From the NCBI GenBank assembly GCA_029465975.1, contig CM055741.1:837720-901719 (forward strand): a DNA stretch of 64,000 nt, in the 5' to 3' direction. The position numbers and the translations under genes were made by a program. Source of the stretch: Dallia pectoralis. Taxonomy: Eukaryota > Chordata > Actinopteri > Esociformes > Umbridae. Every line of letters begins with the position of its first letter. The first letter of the stretch is position 1. Below the pieces are notes generated by a model. It was not told where the DNA came from. It saw only the letters and a program-made list of their open reading frames with translations, and ran no database searches. Of this stretch, positions 1 to 12,328 are shown one piece after another.

Positions 1-318
1 TGGGAGAAGTGTGTGTGACAGTGTGTTCTGTGAGAGGAGTGTGTGTGACAGTGTGTTCTGTGGGAGGAGTGTGTGTGACAGTGTGTTCTGTGGGAGGAGT
101 GTGTGTGACAGTGTGTTCTGTGGGAGGAGTGTGTGTGACAGTGTGTTCTGTGGGAGGAGTGTGTGTGACAGTGTGTTCTGTGGGAGGAGTGTGTGTGACA
201 GTGTGTTCTGTGGGAGGAGTGTGTGTGACAGTGTGTTCTGTGGGAGGAGTGTGTGTGACAGTGTGTTCTGTGGGAGGAGTGTGTGTGACAGTGTGTTCTG
301 TGAGAGGAGTGTGTGTGG
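1..318. repeat. 30-bp minisatellite, about 10 copies
   Basis: The 30-bp unit TGGGAGGAGTGTGTGTGACA + GTGTGTTCTG is repeated almost perfectly. It continues off the left edge. It is open in several frames only because 30 is a multiple of three. Confidence 0.95.
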
Positions 319-353
319 GGTGTGTTTGGCTGTGGGAGAGCAGAGTAGTGTGT

Positions 354-590
354 GGTAGCCCCTCCCACTCCATCACATCTGACACAGGTAGCCCCTCCCT
401 CCTGGTCACACCTGACACAGTTAGCCCCTCCCTCCTGGTCACACCTGACACAGTTAGCCCCTCCCTCCTGGTCACACCTGACACAGTTAGCCCCTCCCTC
501 ATGGTCACAACTGACACTGGTAGCCCCTCTCTCCTGGTCACACCTGACACAGGTAGCCCCTCCCTCCTGGTCACACCTGACACAGATATG
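354..590. repeat. 33-bp minisatellite, about 7 copies
   Basis: Unit of 33 bp containing TAGCCCCTCCCTCCTGGTCA followed by CACCTGACACAG, with a few point differences between copies. Confidence 0.9.
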
Positions 591-691
591 CTGACCAAGG
601 TCTGTGGATTCAGATTAAGGTTGACCTCAGAGGTGACCTTTAACCCCTGCTGTACTGTAATGCTCCGAATTTTCCTCCACACAGAGTACCC

Positions 692-1149
692 AGATGAGTG
701 TGTCTGTTGGTCTGTGGATGAGTGTGTCTGTTGGTCGGTGGATGAGTGTGTCTGTTGGTCTGTGGATGAGTGTGTCTGTTGGTCGGTGGATGAGTGTGTC
801 TGTTGGTCTGTGGATGAGTGTGTGTGTTGGTCTGTGGATGAGTGTGTCTGTTGTTCTGTGGATGAGTGTGTCTGTTGGTCTGTGGATGAGTGTGTCTGTT
901 GGTCTGTGGATGAGTGTGTCTGTTGTTCTGTGGATGAGTGTGTCTGTTGGTCTGTGGATGAGTGTGTCTGTTGTTCTGTGGATGAGTGTGTCTGTTGGTC
1001 TGTGGATGAGTGTGTCTGTTGGTCTGTGGATGAGTGTGTCTGTTGGTCTGTGGATGAGTGTGTGTGTTGGTCTGTGGATGAGTGTGTTTGTTGTTCTGTG
1101 GATGAGTGTGTCTGTTGTTCTGTGGATGAGTGTGTCTTTTGGTCTGTGA
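692..1149. repeat. 24-bp minisatellite, about 19 copies
   Basis: Unit GATGAGTGTGTCTGTTGGTC + TGTG; copies differ mainly at one or two positions (GGT/GTT, TCT/TCG). Confidence 0.95.
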
Positions 1150-1213
1150 GTGGGGCTGGGTCAGTGTGGTTAACATGTGAATGATCAATTATCTGATGTT
1201 TGGGTGGAGAATG

Positions 1214-1653
1214 TTTGTCAGTGTGTGTGTCAGTGTGTGTGTCAGTGTGTGTGTCAGTGTGTGTGTCAGTGTGTGTGTCAGTGTGTGTGTCAGTGTGTGT
1301 GTCAGTGTGTGTGTCAGTGTGTGTGTCAGTGTGTGTGTCAGTGTGTGTGTCAGTGTGGGCGTCAGTGTTGGCGTCAGTGTGTGTGTCAGTGTGTGTGTCA
1401 GTGTGTGTGTCAGTGTGGGCGTCAGTGTGTGTGTCAGTGTGTGTGTCAGTGTGTGTGTCAGTGTGTGTGTCAGTGTGGGCGTCAGTGTTGGCGTCAGTGT
1501 TGGTGTCAGTGTTGGTGTCAGTGTGTGTGTCAGTGTGGGCGTCAGTGTTGGCGTCAGTGTTGGTGTCAGTGTTGGTGTCAGTGTGTGTGTCAGTGTGTGT
1601 GTCAGTGTGTGTGTCAGTGTGTCTGTCAGTGTGTGTGTCAGTGTGTGTGTTGA
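1214..1653. repeat. 12-bp minisatellite (GTCAGTGTGTGT)n
   Basis: About 36 copies of a 12-bp unit with variants GTCAGTGTGGGC, GTCAGTGTTGGC and GTCAGTGTTGGT. The variants are arranged in recurring blocks (for example around 1360-1380 and 1480-1560), suggesting second-order duplications. Confidence 0.95.
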
Positions 1654-1887
1654 GTCTGTCGGGTTCGTAACCTATAGTGACGTGTTTAGGGGGCTGAATA
1701 TCACCAGCTGTATCCTCTCCATTGTCTGGTTCTTCCTCAGGAAGCAGGGGGATTTTCCTGCCGTCCTGCCCAGCCACAGTGAGCCCAGCCTGGGGAGAGG
1801 TGGGTGTTGACAGCCTCTGAAGGGTGCTACTGGAACCAAGGATCACACCCAACTTTGAATCATCCACAAAGTTTGTCGAGTGTAAAC

Positions 1888-2287
1888 TGCCTCCCCCATC
1901 TCCCCTCTCTCCCCCATCTCCCCTCTCCCCCATCTCCCCTCTCTCCCCCATCTCCCCTCTCTCCCCCATCTCCCCTCTCTCCCCCCTCTCCCCTCCCTCC
2001 CCCATCTCCCCTCCCTCCCCCATCTCCCGTCTCTCCCCCATCTCCCCTCCCTCCCCCATCTCCCCTCCCTCCCCCATCTCCCCTCTCTCCCCCATCTCCC
2101 CTCTCTCCCCCATCTCCCCTCCCTCCCCCATCTCCCCTCTCTCCCCATCTCCCCTCTCTCCCCCATCTCCCCTCTCTCCCCTATCTCCCTCTCTCCCCCA
2201 TCTCCTCTCCCCCCCATCTCCCCTCTCTCCCCCATCTCCCTCTCTCCCCCATCTCCCTCTCTCCCCCATCTCCCCTCTCTCCCCCCT
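1888..2287. repeat. pyrimidine-rich minisatellite (CTCTCCCCCATCTCCC)n
   Basis: Imperfect 17-18 bp pyrimidine units giving strong strand asymmetry (almost no G over 400 bp). A short CA tract follows near 2431-2449. No gene is seen from 2290 to 2630. Confidence 0.9.
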
Positions 2288-2629
2288 GAGTTGTCTGGGC
2301 CAAGCTGGATCTGGTCTCATTCCTGATAATTTTGTTGGCGTTGAAGCTTTTCGATCTTTGATGTAAAGACACACTCGTCAGAGAGGCCTGAAGCTCCCAG
2401 GATTTAAATTCTGCTTCCTGGCCTAGAATACACACACACACACACACACGTGGTGAAGAGAGAGTGGAAACACAAACACTGGTCGATTTGAATCACTGCT
2501 CATGAGAACAAAGCGATTACCATGGTTACGTAATAGGAACAGCGCTGTAGAACATTCACATATTATTATATCAGTAGCCTAGAACCCTGTTCTGTTATTT
2601 ACAGTTGAGTATAGACAGTGTGATTAATC

Positions 2630-2737
2630 TATCTAGAGAACCAGGTGTTATTTATGGTTGTATCTAGAGAACCAGGTGTTATTTAGGGTTCTATATAGAG
2701 AACCAGGTGTTATTTAGGGTTCTATATAGAGAACCAA
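2630..2737. repeat. 31-bp repeat, about 3.5 copies
   Basis: Unit of 31 bp around TCTAGAGAACCAGGTGTTAT. The stretch 2738-2993 after it is unique AT-rich sequence in which I see no gene. Confidence 0.8.
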
Positions 2738-2993
2738 ACCGAATAGTGACACTGACACTGATAAAACAGACATTGGTCAACTCATCTTTTTCACTCCCAA
2801 CATCTGTAGAATGAAGCACATTTAGATCACTAGACTCTGTTATACTTCAGCCTCTCTGATAATTACATTTACTTGGCTAACATCCTAGAGCTATAAATAT
2901 ACTGAGGACAGTCAGTGACACATTCAAACCGAGAAAATACTGGTTAAAAATCCAACCACACAGATACATAATGTTTGTGATCTTAAATACTGG

Positions 2994-3600
2994 CAGTTTG
3001 TACTTAACTAAAATATGGCGGTCTGTAGAGTTTATAACAGTTTGTACTTAACTAAAATATGGCGGTCTGTAGAGTTTATAACAGTTTGTACTTAACTAAA
3101 ATATGGCGGTCTGTAGAGTTTATAACAGTTTGTACTTAACTAAAATATGGCGGTCTGTAGAGTTTATGTACTGACAGTTTGTACTTAACTAAGAAATGGC
3201 GGTCTGTAGACTTTATGTACTGACAGTTTCTACTTAACTAAAATATGGCTGTCTGTAGAGTTTATAACAGTTTGTACTTAACTAAAATATGGCGGTCTGT
3301 AGACTTTATGTACTGACAGTTTCTACTTAACTAAAATATGGCTGTCTGTAGAGTTTATAACAGTTTGTACTTAACTAAAATATGGCGGTCTGTAGAGTTT
3401 ATGTACTGACAGTTTGTACTTAACTAAAATATGGCGGTCTGTAGAGTTTATGACAGTTTGTACTTAACTAAAATATGGCGGTCTGTAGAGTTTATGTACT
3501 GACAGTTTGTACTTAACTAAAATATGGCGGTCTGTAGAGTTTATGTACTGACAGTTTGTACTTAACTAAAATATGGCGGTCTGTAGAGTTTATGTACTGT
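2994..3600. repeat. 44/49-bp minisatellite, about 13 copies
   Basis: Units share CAGTTTGTACTTAACTAAAA then TATGGCGGTCTGTAGAGTTTAT. Two length classes exist, 44 bp and 49 bp (extra GTACT before the next GACAG), interleaved irregularly. Confidence 0.92.
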
Positions 3601-3732
3601 TTGTACCTTAATCATTGCATTCAAACATCGACTCCCTTTCTTACTCTGATTTACTGTGGGTGTAAAAAGAAAAAATATGTTATTCGTACCTGTGGTGAAG
3701 AATACGAGAAGCAAAATGATTTGGTTCAGCAT

Positions 3733-4318
3733 CTTCTGTCTGCAGGCATTTAGTGTCAGTTGTTCATCTGGTATCTGCAGGCATTTTAGTGTCAGTTGCT
3801 CATCTTCTATCTGCAGGCATTTAGTGTCAGTTGTTCATCTGGTATCTGCAGGCATTTAGTGTCAGTTGTTCATCTGGTATCTGCAGGCATTTAGTGTCAG
3901 TTGTTCATCTGGTATCTGCAGGCATTTAGTGTCAGTTGTTCATCTGGTATCTGCAGGCATTTAGTGTCAGTTGTTCATCTGGTATCTGCAGGCATTTAGT
4001 GTCAGTTGTTCATCTGGTATCTGCAGGCATTTAGTGTCAGTTGTTCATCTGGTATCTGCAGGCATTTAGTGTCAGTTGTTCATCTGGTATCTGCAGGCAT
4101 TTAGTGTCAGTTGTTCATCTGGTATCTGCAGGCATTTAGTGTCAGTTGTTCATCTGGTATCTGCAGGCATTTAGTGTCAGTTGTTCATCTGGTATCTGCA
4201 GGCATTTAGTGTCAGTTGTTCATCTGGTATCTGCAGGCATTTAGTGTCAGTTGTTCATCTGGTATCTGCAGGCATTTAGTGTCAGTTGTTCATCTGGTAT
4301 CTGCAGGCATTTTAGTGT
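3733..4318. repeat. 35-bp minisatellite, about 17 copies
   Basis: Unit TTAGTGTCAGTTGTTCATCT then GGTATCTGCAGGCAT; central copies are nearly identical, edge copies diverge. Confidence 0.95.
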
Positions 4319-4587
4319 CAGTTACTTGTCTTGTGTCTGTAGCCGTTGCACTGACAGTGGGTTCACAAATTCCATACACAGGTCAGAGGTCCGGTCAGAG
4401 GCCAGGTCGATGTGTGTCTTCACATGAACAGACAGCGAGATCTCTAATACATCCAAGACGCCGACACACCAATTCAAAAGAAAACCTAGTTTGAACTTTT
4501 CTTCTCCTCGTCCTCCTTTCACCACCTTCTACCCAAACGTCCTCGAAAGAAAAGCCTGGAATTTCCCAACCCACTTTATTCTCACTT

Positions 4588-4908
<321 letters not shown>

Positions 4909-5147
4909 ATGAGGGAGTGAGTATTAAAGGTAACCATCTGACCAACATTATGTTGTTTCCTGTGTCATACAGGGGTAGACTAACAGACTAGCTGAACACC
5001 AGGAGGTGGGGGGGGGTAGACTAACAGACTAGCTGAACATCGGGAGGTGGGGGGGTTAAAACGCTGAGCAGGAAAATTTTGGCTTTTAATTAGACAGAGG
5101 CAGATGAAGGAATTGCTGAAGGTAATGACTGTTTTACATTCCCATGA

Positions 5148-5725
5148 GCTGTTATATACCATATACTATATAATATATACTATATAATATATACCATATA
5201 CTATATAATATATACCATATACTATATAATATATACCATATAATATATACATATACTAAATAATATATACCATATAATATATACCATATAATATATACAT
5301 ATACTAAATAATATATACCATATAATATATACCATATAATATATACCATATAATATATAATATATACCATATAATATATAACATATAATATATAATATAT
5401 ACATATACTAAATAATATATACCATATAATATATACCATATAATATATACTATATACCATACCCCATATATTTTATACCATACCCCATATTATACACCAT
5501 ACCCCATTTATTAAATATAATATATACCATACCCCATATACTATATACCATACCCCATATACTATATACCATACCCCATATATTTTATACCATACCCCAT
5601 ATATTATATAATATATACCATACCCCATATATTACATAATATATACCATACCCCATATATTATATATTATATACCATACCCCATATACTATATACCATAC
5701 CCCATATATTATACCCCATATACAT
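5148..5725. repeat. AT-rich tandem repeat (TATATACCATA family)
   Basis: Short units built from ATATAATATATACCATATAC, grading at about 5455 into a variant with ACCATACCCCATATA. Almost entirely A+T in the first half. From 5726 to 6098 the sequence is unique and I see no gene. Confidence 0.9.
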
Positions 5726-6098
5726 TTAGAAACAGAAGAATCACAATCAATCAGGTTTATTCACCAAGTCTGTTTACAAACACCAGGATTTCTTTCTGAC
5801 CCCCAGCTGCCGCATTTAGGTACACAAACAAAAAACATTTTTTGTCTAAATGTTTGATACCTTTACTGTTGTTGTTACAAATGTACAGTAAATGTTTAAA
5901 TAGGATACATGGCACATGACATTAGAATTTTATATTGTAATGGTTGTAGATTGTATATTGTGTTCCGAGTCACATGTTTGGTTGTGTTGTGCAAGATAAA
6001 TACATATATAGAAATATCAATAGATGATCAAAGCCACAGTGAATAAGTGCACATATTTGAACCTGGATAACTACATGGAACATTTCTGTCAACAGCAC

Positions 6099-6139
6099 GG
6101 TCAGCATTTGATGTCGCCAGAATGTGACGTATAATCAAG
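6099..6139 (+). promoter_or_regulatory. cluster promoter motif pair upstream of gene A
   Basis: GTGACGTATAATCAAG at 6124-6139 matches the box found upstream of genes C, D, H, K and L. The CTCF-like partner is decayed here (GGTCAGCATTTGATGTCGCC, 6099-6118) and closer (25 bp) than in the other genes. It lies about 500 bp before the start codon because a tandem array has grown in the leader. Confidence 0.6.
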
Positions 6140-6242
6140 GGGACACTACAACTAATACTGCTAAGCAACATTAGCGGCTAGTTATCCAATATAAACCAAG
6201 TATGTTATATTTGCACTGTGTTTTGAACGCATGTCCATCGTT

Positions 6243-6610
6243 TAGCTGTTTTAATCTAATGATATATACATTCATGTTATTAGTTAGCTGACTGAGTTAC
6301 AACTAATCAATGTAATCTAATGATATATACATTATTATTGTTATTAGTTAGTTAGCTGAGATACAACTAATCAATTTAATCTAATGATATATACATTATT
6401 GTTATTAGTTAGTTAGCTGAGATACAACTAATCAATTTAATCTAATGATATATACATTATTGTTATTAGTTAGTTAGCTGAGATACAACTAATCAATTTA
6501 ATCTAATGATATATACATTATTATTGTTATTAGTTAGTTAGCTGAGATACAACTAATCAATTTAATCTAATGATATATACATTATTATTGTTATTAGTTA
6601 GTTAGCTGCG
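6243..6610. repeat. 62-65 bp tandem repeat in the leader of gene A
   Basis: About six copies of a unit containing ATACAACTAATCAATTTAAT, CTAATGATATATACATTATT and GTTAGTTAGCTGAG. The array ends 17 bp before the gene A start codon, so it probably lies in the 5' UTR. Confidence 0.88.
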
Positions 6611-6626
6611 TAGAAACTCCCGGAAC

Positions 6627-9600
6627 ATGAGCTCAGTAAACTGCGCCCCTCCTGCGGAAGAAGAGGACAGATGCTGGACCAATAAAGAGGGGCTGTTGTT
6701 GAACATTATCGTGAAAGAAGAAGAGAAAGAGGAGGAGGTCGCTAATGAATTGGATGAAGGAGAGATCACTGTCACATTGAAAGAAGAGGACGATGATGAG
6801 GAGCGAGATCTGATAAACCCCAGTAAGTAATGTGGGCTGTTCCACGAGCATCCCTGTTTTTAAAGTATTGTAGATTATGTTGCCTTCATCTCTGCAGCTG
6901 AACACACTACACACTGCCCCAATAGGGATATCCCATTTAGAGGAGTGGTCCACTAGCACACTACACACTGCCCCAATAGGGATATCCCATTTAGAGGAGT
7001 GGTCCACTAGCACACTACACACTGCCCCAATAGGGATATCCCATTTAGAGGAGTGGTCCACTAGCACACTACACACTTTAGCCCCAATAGGGATATCCCA
7101 TTTAGAGGAGTGGTCCACTAGCACACTACACACTGCCCCAATAGGGATATCCCATTTAGAGGAGTGGTCCACTAGCACACTACACACTGCCCCAATAGGG
7201 ATATCCCATTTAGAGGAGTGGTCCACTAGCACACTACACACTGCCCCAATAGGGATATCCCATTTAGAGGAGTGGTCCACTAGCACACTACACACTGCCC
7301 CAATAGGGATATCCCATTTAGAGGAGTGGTCCACTAGCACACTACACACTGCCCCAATAGGGATATCCCATTTAGAGGAGTGGTCCACTAGCACACTACA
7401 CACTGCCCCAATAGGGATATCCCATTTAGAGGAGTGGTCCACTAGCACACTACACACTGCCCCAATAGGGATATCCCATTTAGAGGAGTGGTCCACTAGC
7501 ACACTACACACTGCCCCAATAGGGATATCCCATTTAGAGGAGTGGTCCACTAGCACACTACACACTGCCCCAATAGGGATATCCCATTTAGAGGAGTGGT
7601 CCACTAGCACACTACACACTGCCCCAATAGGGATATCCCATTTAGAGGAGTGGTCCACTAGCACACTACACACTGCCCCAATAGGGATATCCCATTTAGA
7701 GGAGTGGTCCACTAGCACACTACACACTGCCCCAATAGGGATATCCCATTTAGAGGAGTGGTCCACTAGCACACTACACACTGCCCCAATAGGGATATCC
7801 CATTTAGAGGAGTGGTCCACTAGCACACTACACACTGCCCCAATAGGGATATCCCATTTAGAGGAGTGGTCCACTAGCACACTACACACTGCCCCAATAG
7901 GGATATCCCATTTAGAGGAGTGGTCCACTCCACTAGCACTGCCCCAATAGGGATATCCCATTTAGAGGAGTGGTCCACTAGCACACTACACACTGCCCCA
8001 ATAGGGATATCCCATTTAGAGGAGTGGTCCACTAGCACACTACACACTGCCCCAATAGGGATATCCCATTTAGAGGAGTGGTCCACTAGCACACTACACA
8101 CTGCCCCAATAGGGATATCCCATTTAGAGCACACTACACACTGAGGGATATCCCATTTAGGTCCACTAGCACACTACACACTGCCCCAATAGGGATATCC
8201 CATTTAGAGGAGTGGTCCACTAGCACACTACACACTGCCCCAATAGGGATATCCCATTTAGATACTCACACTACACACTTAGGGATATCCCATTTAGAGG
8301 AGTGGTCCACTAGCACACTACACACTGCCCCAATAGGGATATCCCATTTAGAGGAGTGGTCCACTAGCACACTACACACTGCCCCAATAGGGATATCCCA
8401 TTTAGAGGAGTGGTCCACTAGCACACTACCACTACACACTGCCCCAATAGGGATATCCCATTTAGAGGAGTGGTCAATAGGGATATCCCATTTAGAGGAG
8501 TGGTCCACTAGCACACTACACACTGCCCCAATAGGGATATCCCATTTAGAGGAGTGGTCCACTAGCACACTACACACTGCCCCAATAGGGATATCCCATT
8601 TAGAGGAGTGGTCCACTAGCACACTACACACTGCCCCAATAGGGATATCCCATTTAGAGGAGTGGTCTGCCCCAATAGGGATATCCCATTTAGAGGAGTG
8701 GTCCACTAGCACACTACACACTGCCCCAATAGGGATATCCCATTTAGAGGAGTGGTCCACTAGCACACTACACACTGCCCCAATAGGGATATCCCATTTA
8801 GAGGAGTGGTCCACTAGCACACTACACACTGCCCCAATAGGGATATCCCATTTAGAGGAGTGGTCCACTAGCACACTACACACTGCCCCAATAGGGATAT
8901 CCCATTTAGAGGTGGTCCACTAGCACACTACACACTGCCCCAATAGGGATATCCCATTTAGAGGAGTGGTCCACTAGCACACTACACACTGCCCCAATAG
9001 GGATATCCCATTTAGAGGAGTGGTCCACTAGCACACTACACACTGCCCCAATAGGGATATCCCATTTAGAGGAGTGGTCCACTAGCACACTACACACTGC
9101 CCCAATAGGGATATCCCATTTAGAGGAGTGGTCCACTAGCACACTACTAGGGATATCCCATTTAGAGGAGTGGTCCACTAGCACACTACACACTGCCCCA
9201 ATAGGGATATCCCATTTAGAGGAGTGGTCCACTTACACACTGCCCCAATAGGGATATCCCATTTAGAGGAGTGGTCCACTAGCACACTACACACTGCCCC
9301 AATAGGGATATCCCATTTAGAGGAGTGGTCCACTAGCACACTACACACTGCCCCAATAGGGATATCCCATTTAGAGGAGTGGTCCACTAGCACACTACAC
9401 ACTGCCCCAATAGGGATATCCCATTTAGAGGAGTGGTCCACTAGCACACTACACACTGCCCCAATAGGGATATCCCATTTAGAGGAGTGGTTAACCAGGG
9501 TTATATTATTGAGTATTATTGATTAACTCTTCTCTGGGTAATCTGTGGCATTAAACTCTAGCTTTAAAGACTTTATCACCAATCAGCGGGTATAAACTCA

Positions 9601-10794
9601 ACCAATCAGCACAGGGCGTCTCAGGAGTGCAGTGGTTTTATAAAAATAGTAAATACAATAGGCCATCTGTCTTTAATCTGATGAGATGATAGCCGGTATG
9701 TAACCGATTATAATGGAGGGGTTTTCTAATGACTTCGTCATTCACCAGGAAAAAGACATGACTATTGTGGATCGTCTGGGGAACCACAGCAACATCATCA
9801 TGCTAACAGGCAAGAGGAGCAAACGATACCCCAGCCGAGACCCACAGTGAAGAAAATACATCGCTGCTCTGACTGTGGGAAAAGTTTACTATCAGCCACA
9901 GACCTTAAAATCCACCTAAGAAGCCATACAGGAGAGAAACCTTATGGTTGCTCTCAGTGTGGAATGAGTTTCTCTAGATCACAATCATTGAAATCCCACC
10001 TGACAATTCACACAGGAGAGAAACCGTATAGCTGCTCTCAGTGTGGAATGAGTTTCTCTAGATCACAATCATTAAAATCTCACTTGAGAATTCACACTGG
10101 AGAAAAACCATATGTGTGTGATCAATGTGGGAAACGTTTTGCTACATCAGGCCAGCTGAATTTACACCAGCGAACCCACACAGGAGAGAAACCTTGTAGC
10201 TGTGACGTATGTGGGAAAAACTTTACTAGATCAGATCAGCTTGTAGTCCACCAGCGAGTACACACTGGAGAGAAGCCTTACAGCTGTAATCAATGTGGGA
10301 AAAAATTTACCACACAAAGCAGCCTAAAATCACACCTTAGAACTCACACAGGAGAGAAGCCTTGTAGCTGTGATCAATGTGGAAAGAGATTCACCCAGTC
10401 AATACATCTGACAATACACAAGAGAACACACACTGGAGAGAAAGCATACCATTGTTCTGATTGTGGCAAGCACTTTGCTACTTCAACTGAACTGATAAAA
10501 CACCAGAGAACTCACACAGGAGAGAAACCTTACAGCTGTGATCAGTGTGGAAGGAGGTTTACTCAGTTGGGTCACCTGACTACGCACAAGCAAACACACA
10601 CTGGAGAGAGGCCTTACCATTGTTCTGACTGTGGGAAGAGTTTTGTTAGGTCCGCACATTTACGGTTACACCGGAGAACACACACTGGAGAGAAACCTTA
10701 TAGATGTGATCAGTGTGGAAAGACCTACTCGGATTCAAGGGTTCTCAATAATCATCAGAAAATACACACAGGAGATCCAGAGAGTGTAGAATGA
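6627..10794 (+). CDS. C2H2 zinc-finger protein, gene A (2 exons, 11 fingers)
   Basis: Predicted nuclear DNA-binding protein of 413 residues, exons 6627-6822 and 9749-10794. Exon 1 encodes the acidic module (MSSVNC..., CWTNKEGLLLNIIVKEE, then EGEITVTLKEEDDDEE) and ends in phase 1 at a GTAAGTAATG donor. Exon 2 follows TTCACCAG and completes the codon as A|GA. After a linker of about 37 residues come 11 C2H2 fingers joined by TGEKP linkers, ending in a DSRVLNNHQKIH finger typical of this family's C-terminus. Finger 1 has Leu for the usual Phe (CGKSLL); all zinc ligands are present. AATAAA lies at 10834-10839. The intron holds a 2.6-kb minisatellite. Target DNA is unknown; a transposon-repressor role is family inference. 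Confidence 0.85.
6903..9494. repeat. 54-bp minisatellite filling the gene A intron
   Basis: About 47 copies of a 54-bp unit (CACACTACACACTGCCCCAA, TAGGGATATCCCATTTAGAG, GAGTGGTCCACTAG). Copies from 6903 to 7925 are nearly identical; from 7926 to 9240 there are truncated and fused copies. Each unit carries the perfect palindrome GGGATATCCC. Because 54 is divisible by three the array is open in several frames, which is not evidence of coding. Confidence 0.97.
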
Positions 10795-10839
10795 ACCCTT
10801 ACATGTGAGCTGAGTAGCTTGATGTAACTGTACAATAAA

Positions 10840-11690
10840 AGTTGTAAATGGAAGACAATTCAGGTTTATGGCTGCGCTGTAGTGGCGTGTAAAAATGATC
10901 TTTTATAACAGATTAGAAATATTATATTGTATCAATGATATGAAACAATAAATATACATTTAAAATGATTTTTTTGTGGGTGGATTGGTGTAGTTCAACT
11001 TAACAAATATATGTAATGTTTCAATTGTTACATTCTGCCATATTGTTTTGTAGCTATTTATTAATAATGAAGATAATTATGTGTGTTGTTTTTGTCTTAT
11101 TTCACACATAGGGATGTGTCAAATGCAAGAGTTCTGGAGGAAGTTCGTTAATTATTGGTCACTAGCTTTCGAGGAGCTTAACTCCTTTCAATTGGCAGCT
11201 GGGTAAACTATAGTTTTGTAAAAGTTTCACCAACAATGACAGATTTTGTTATTAAAAAACCTTAGTATGGTGAATGTGTTCATACAATTTTATTCTAATT
11301 TGTGCTGTTGCTGTGGACAGACAGGCACTGCTTTTGGAGTCAGTTTTAATAATAAGTCTTTTTTTACTTATGACTCAATCTACCAGTAGTAATGTGTTTT
11401 ATTACTGGTGGAGACCATTGTTTAATTGGCTGAAACTACCTTTTTCTAGATGAGCCAATCGATGGTTAATGTTTGTATGAAGGCAACTATTTGACCCCAA
11501 AACATCCACTTATTGAATGCTCAGTACTTTTTATTATTAGTAGGCTAATCCAGAGGTACGGGAATTGTATTTGGGCTGCTTTACTAAGGTGTGCAGAGTG
11601 ACCATGAGTTTGAAGCCATTGTGCCAAAATATGTACGTTTTTGTTTATCTCACCAGACACAAAACGTTTTCTAATACCATTTTAACCCCA
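10840..11690. other. intergenic, no gene seen
   Basis: Unique AT-rich DNA between the poly(A) signal of gene A and the finger fragment. I see no coding exon, promoter box or obvious mobile element. Confidence 0.5.
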
Positions 11691-11698
11691 ACTGTACT

Positions 11699-11876
11699 GA
11701 TTAGACACCAGAGAACACACACAGGAGAGAAACCTTGCAGCTGTGATCCGTGTGGGAAGAGATTCTCTCAAAGTGGATCCCTGGCGTCACACCTGAGAAC
11801 ACACACAGGAGAGAAACCTTATAGCTGTGATCAGTGTGGGAAGAGATTCTCTCAAAGTGGGTTTGAAAGAGTTTGA
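11699..11876 (+). pseudogene. zinc-finger exon fragment
   Basis: Encodes the end of one finger (IRHQRTHTGEKP), a complete finger (CDPCGKRFSQSGSLASHLRTH) and the first part of another (CDQCGKRFSQSG) before running out into FERV and a stop. There is no first exon, acceptor or promoter box nearby. It is best read as a 3'-exon relic of an older cluster member. Confidence 0.75.
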
Positions 11877-11993
11877 TTAAAAAGAGAAATTAATGTGTTT
11901 AAGCAACGCATGTCTTTATAGGTACGTTTCACATAATGTTATGCTATTTGTGTTCAATGATTAAACAATTATTTAATTGCGTTACCCAATATT

Positions 11994-12064
11994 GTCAGCA
12001 GGTGGCGATACCGGTTATTTATTCCGTTCTACCAGACAGTGACGTATAATCAAGTGGACGGAAC
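11994..12064 (+). promoter_or_regulatory. cluster promoter motif pair upstream of gene C
   Basis: GTCAGCAGGTGGCGATA (11994-12010) resembles a CTCF core; GTGACGTATAATCAAG (12039-12054) then GGACGGAAC follow 45 bp downstream (start to start). This is the clearest example of the pair. It lies 275-335 bp before the gene C start codon. Confidence 0.65.
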
Positions 12065-12328
12065 TCGTTTTGTTTTGGTACGTTTCCACGACAGTACAGC
12101 GAACAACAGAATATTAGCCTCTACGGTATCTGGTTAGACCACAAAGCTGAAAAAGTCATGCTTTTTAAAATATTATGCGTATGTTGGCCAGTGGGTTTTA
12201 GACACACCTTTGTCATGTAGCTAGATATGGATTTTAGATTAATATAATTTTGTATTAAGTAGGTAGCTGGTTTATCTTAAGTTTACATTGAAAACTATCT
12301 AATGATAGCAGGCTAGCGTCGCCCGAAC

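Noticed and set aside
9..1184. Cysteine- and valine-rich 391-codon frame in the left-edge repeats
   Set aside because: Spans four unrelated minisatellites and spacer DNA; no splice sites, domain or start context.
6633..9526. Open frames up to 442 codons on both strands through the 54-bp array
   Set aside because: Pure tandem repeat with a period divisible by three; openness on both strands follows from the unit and not from selection.
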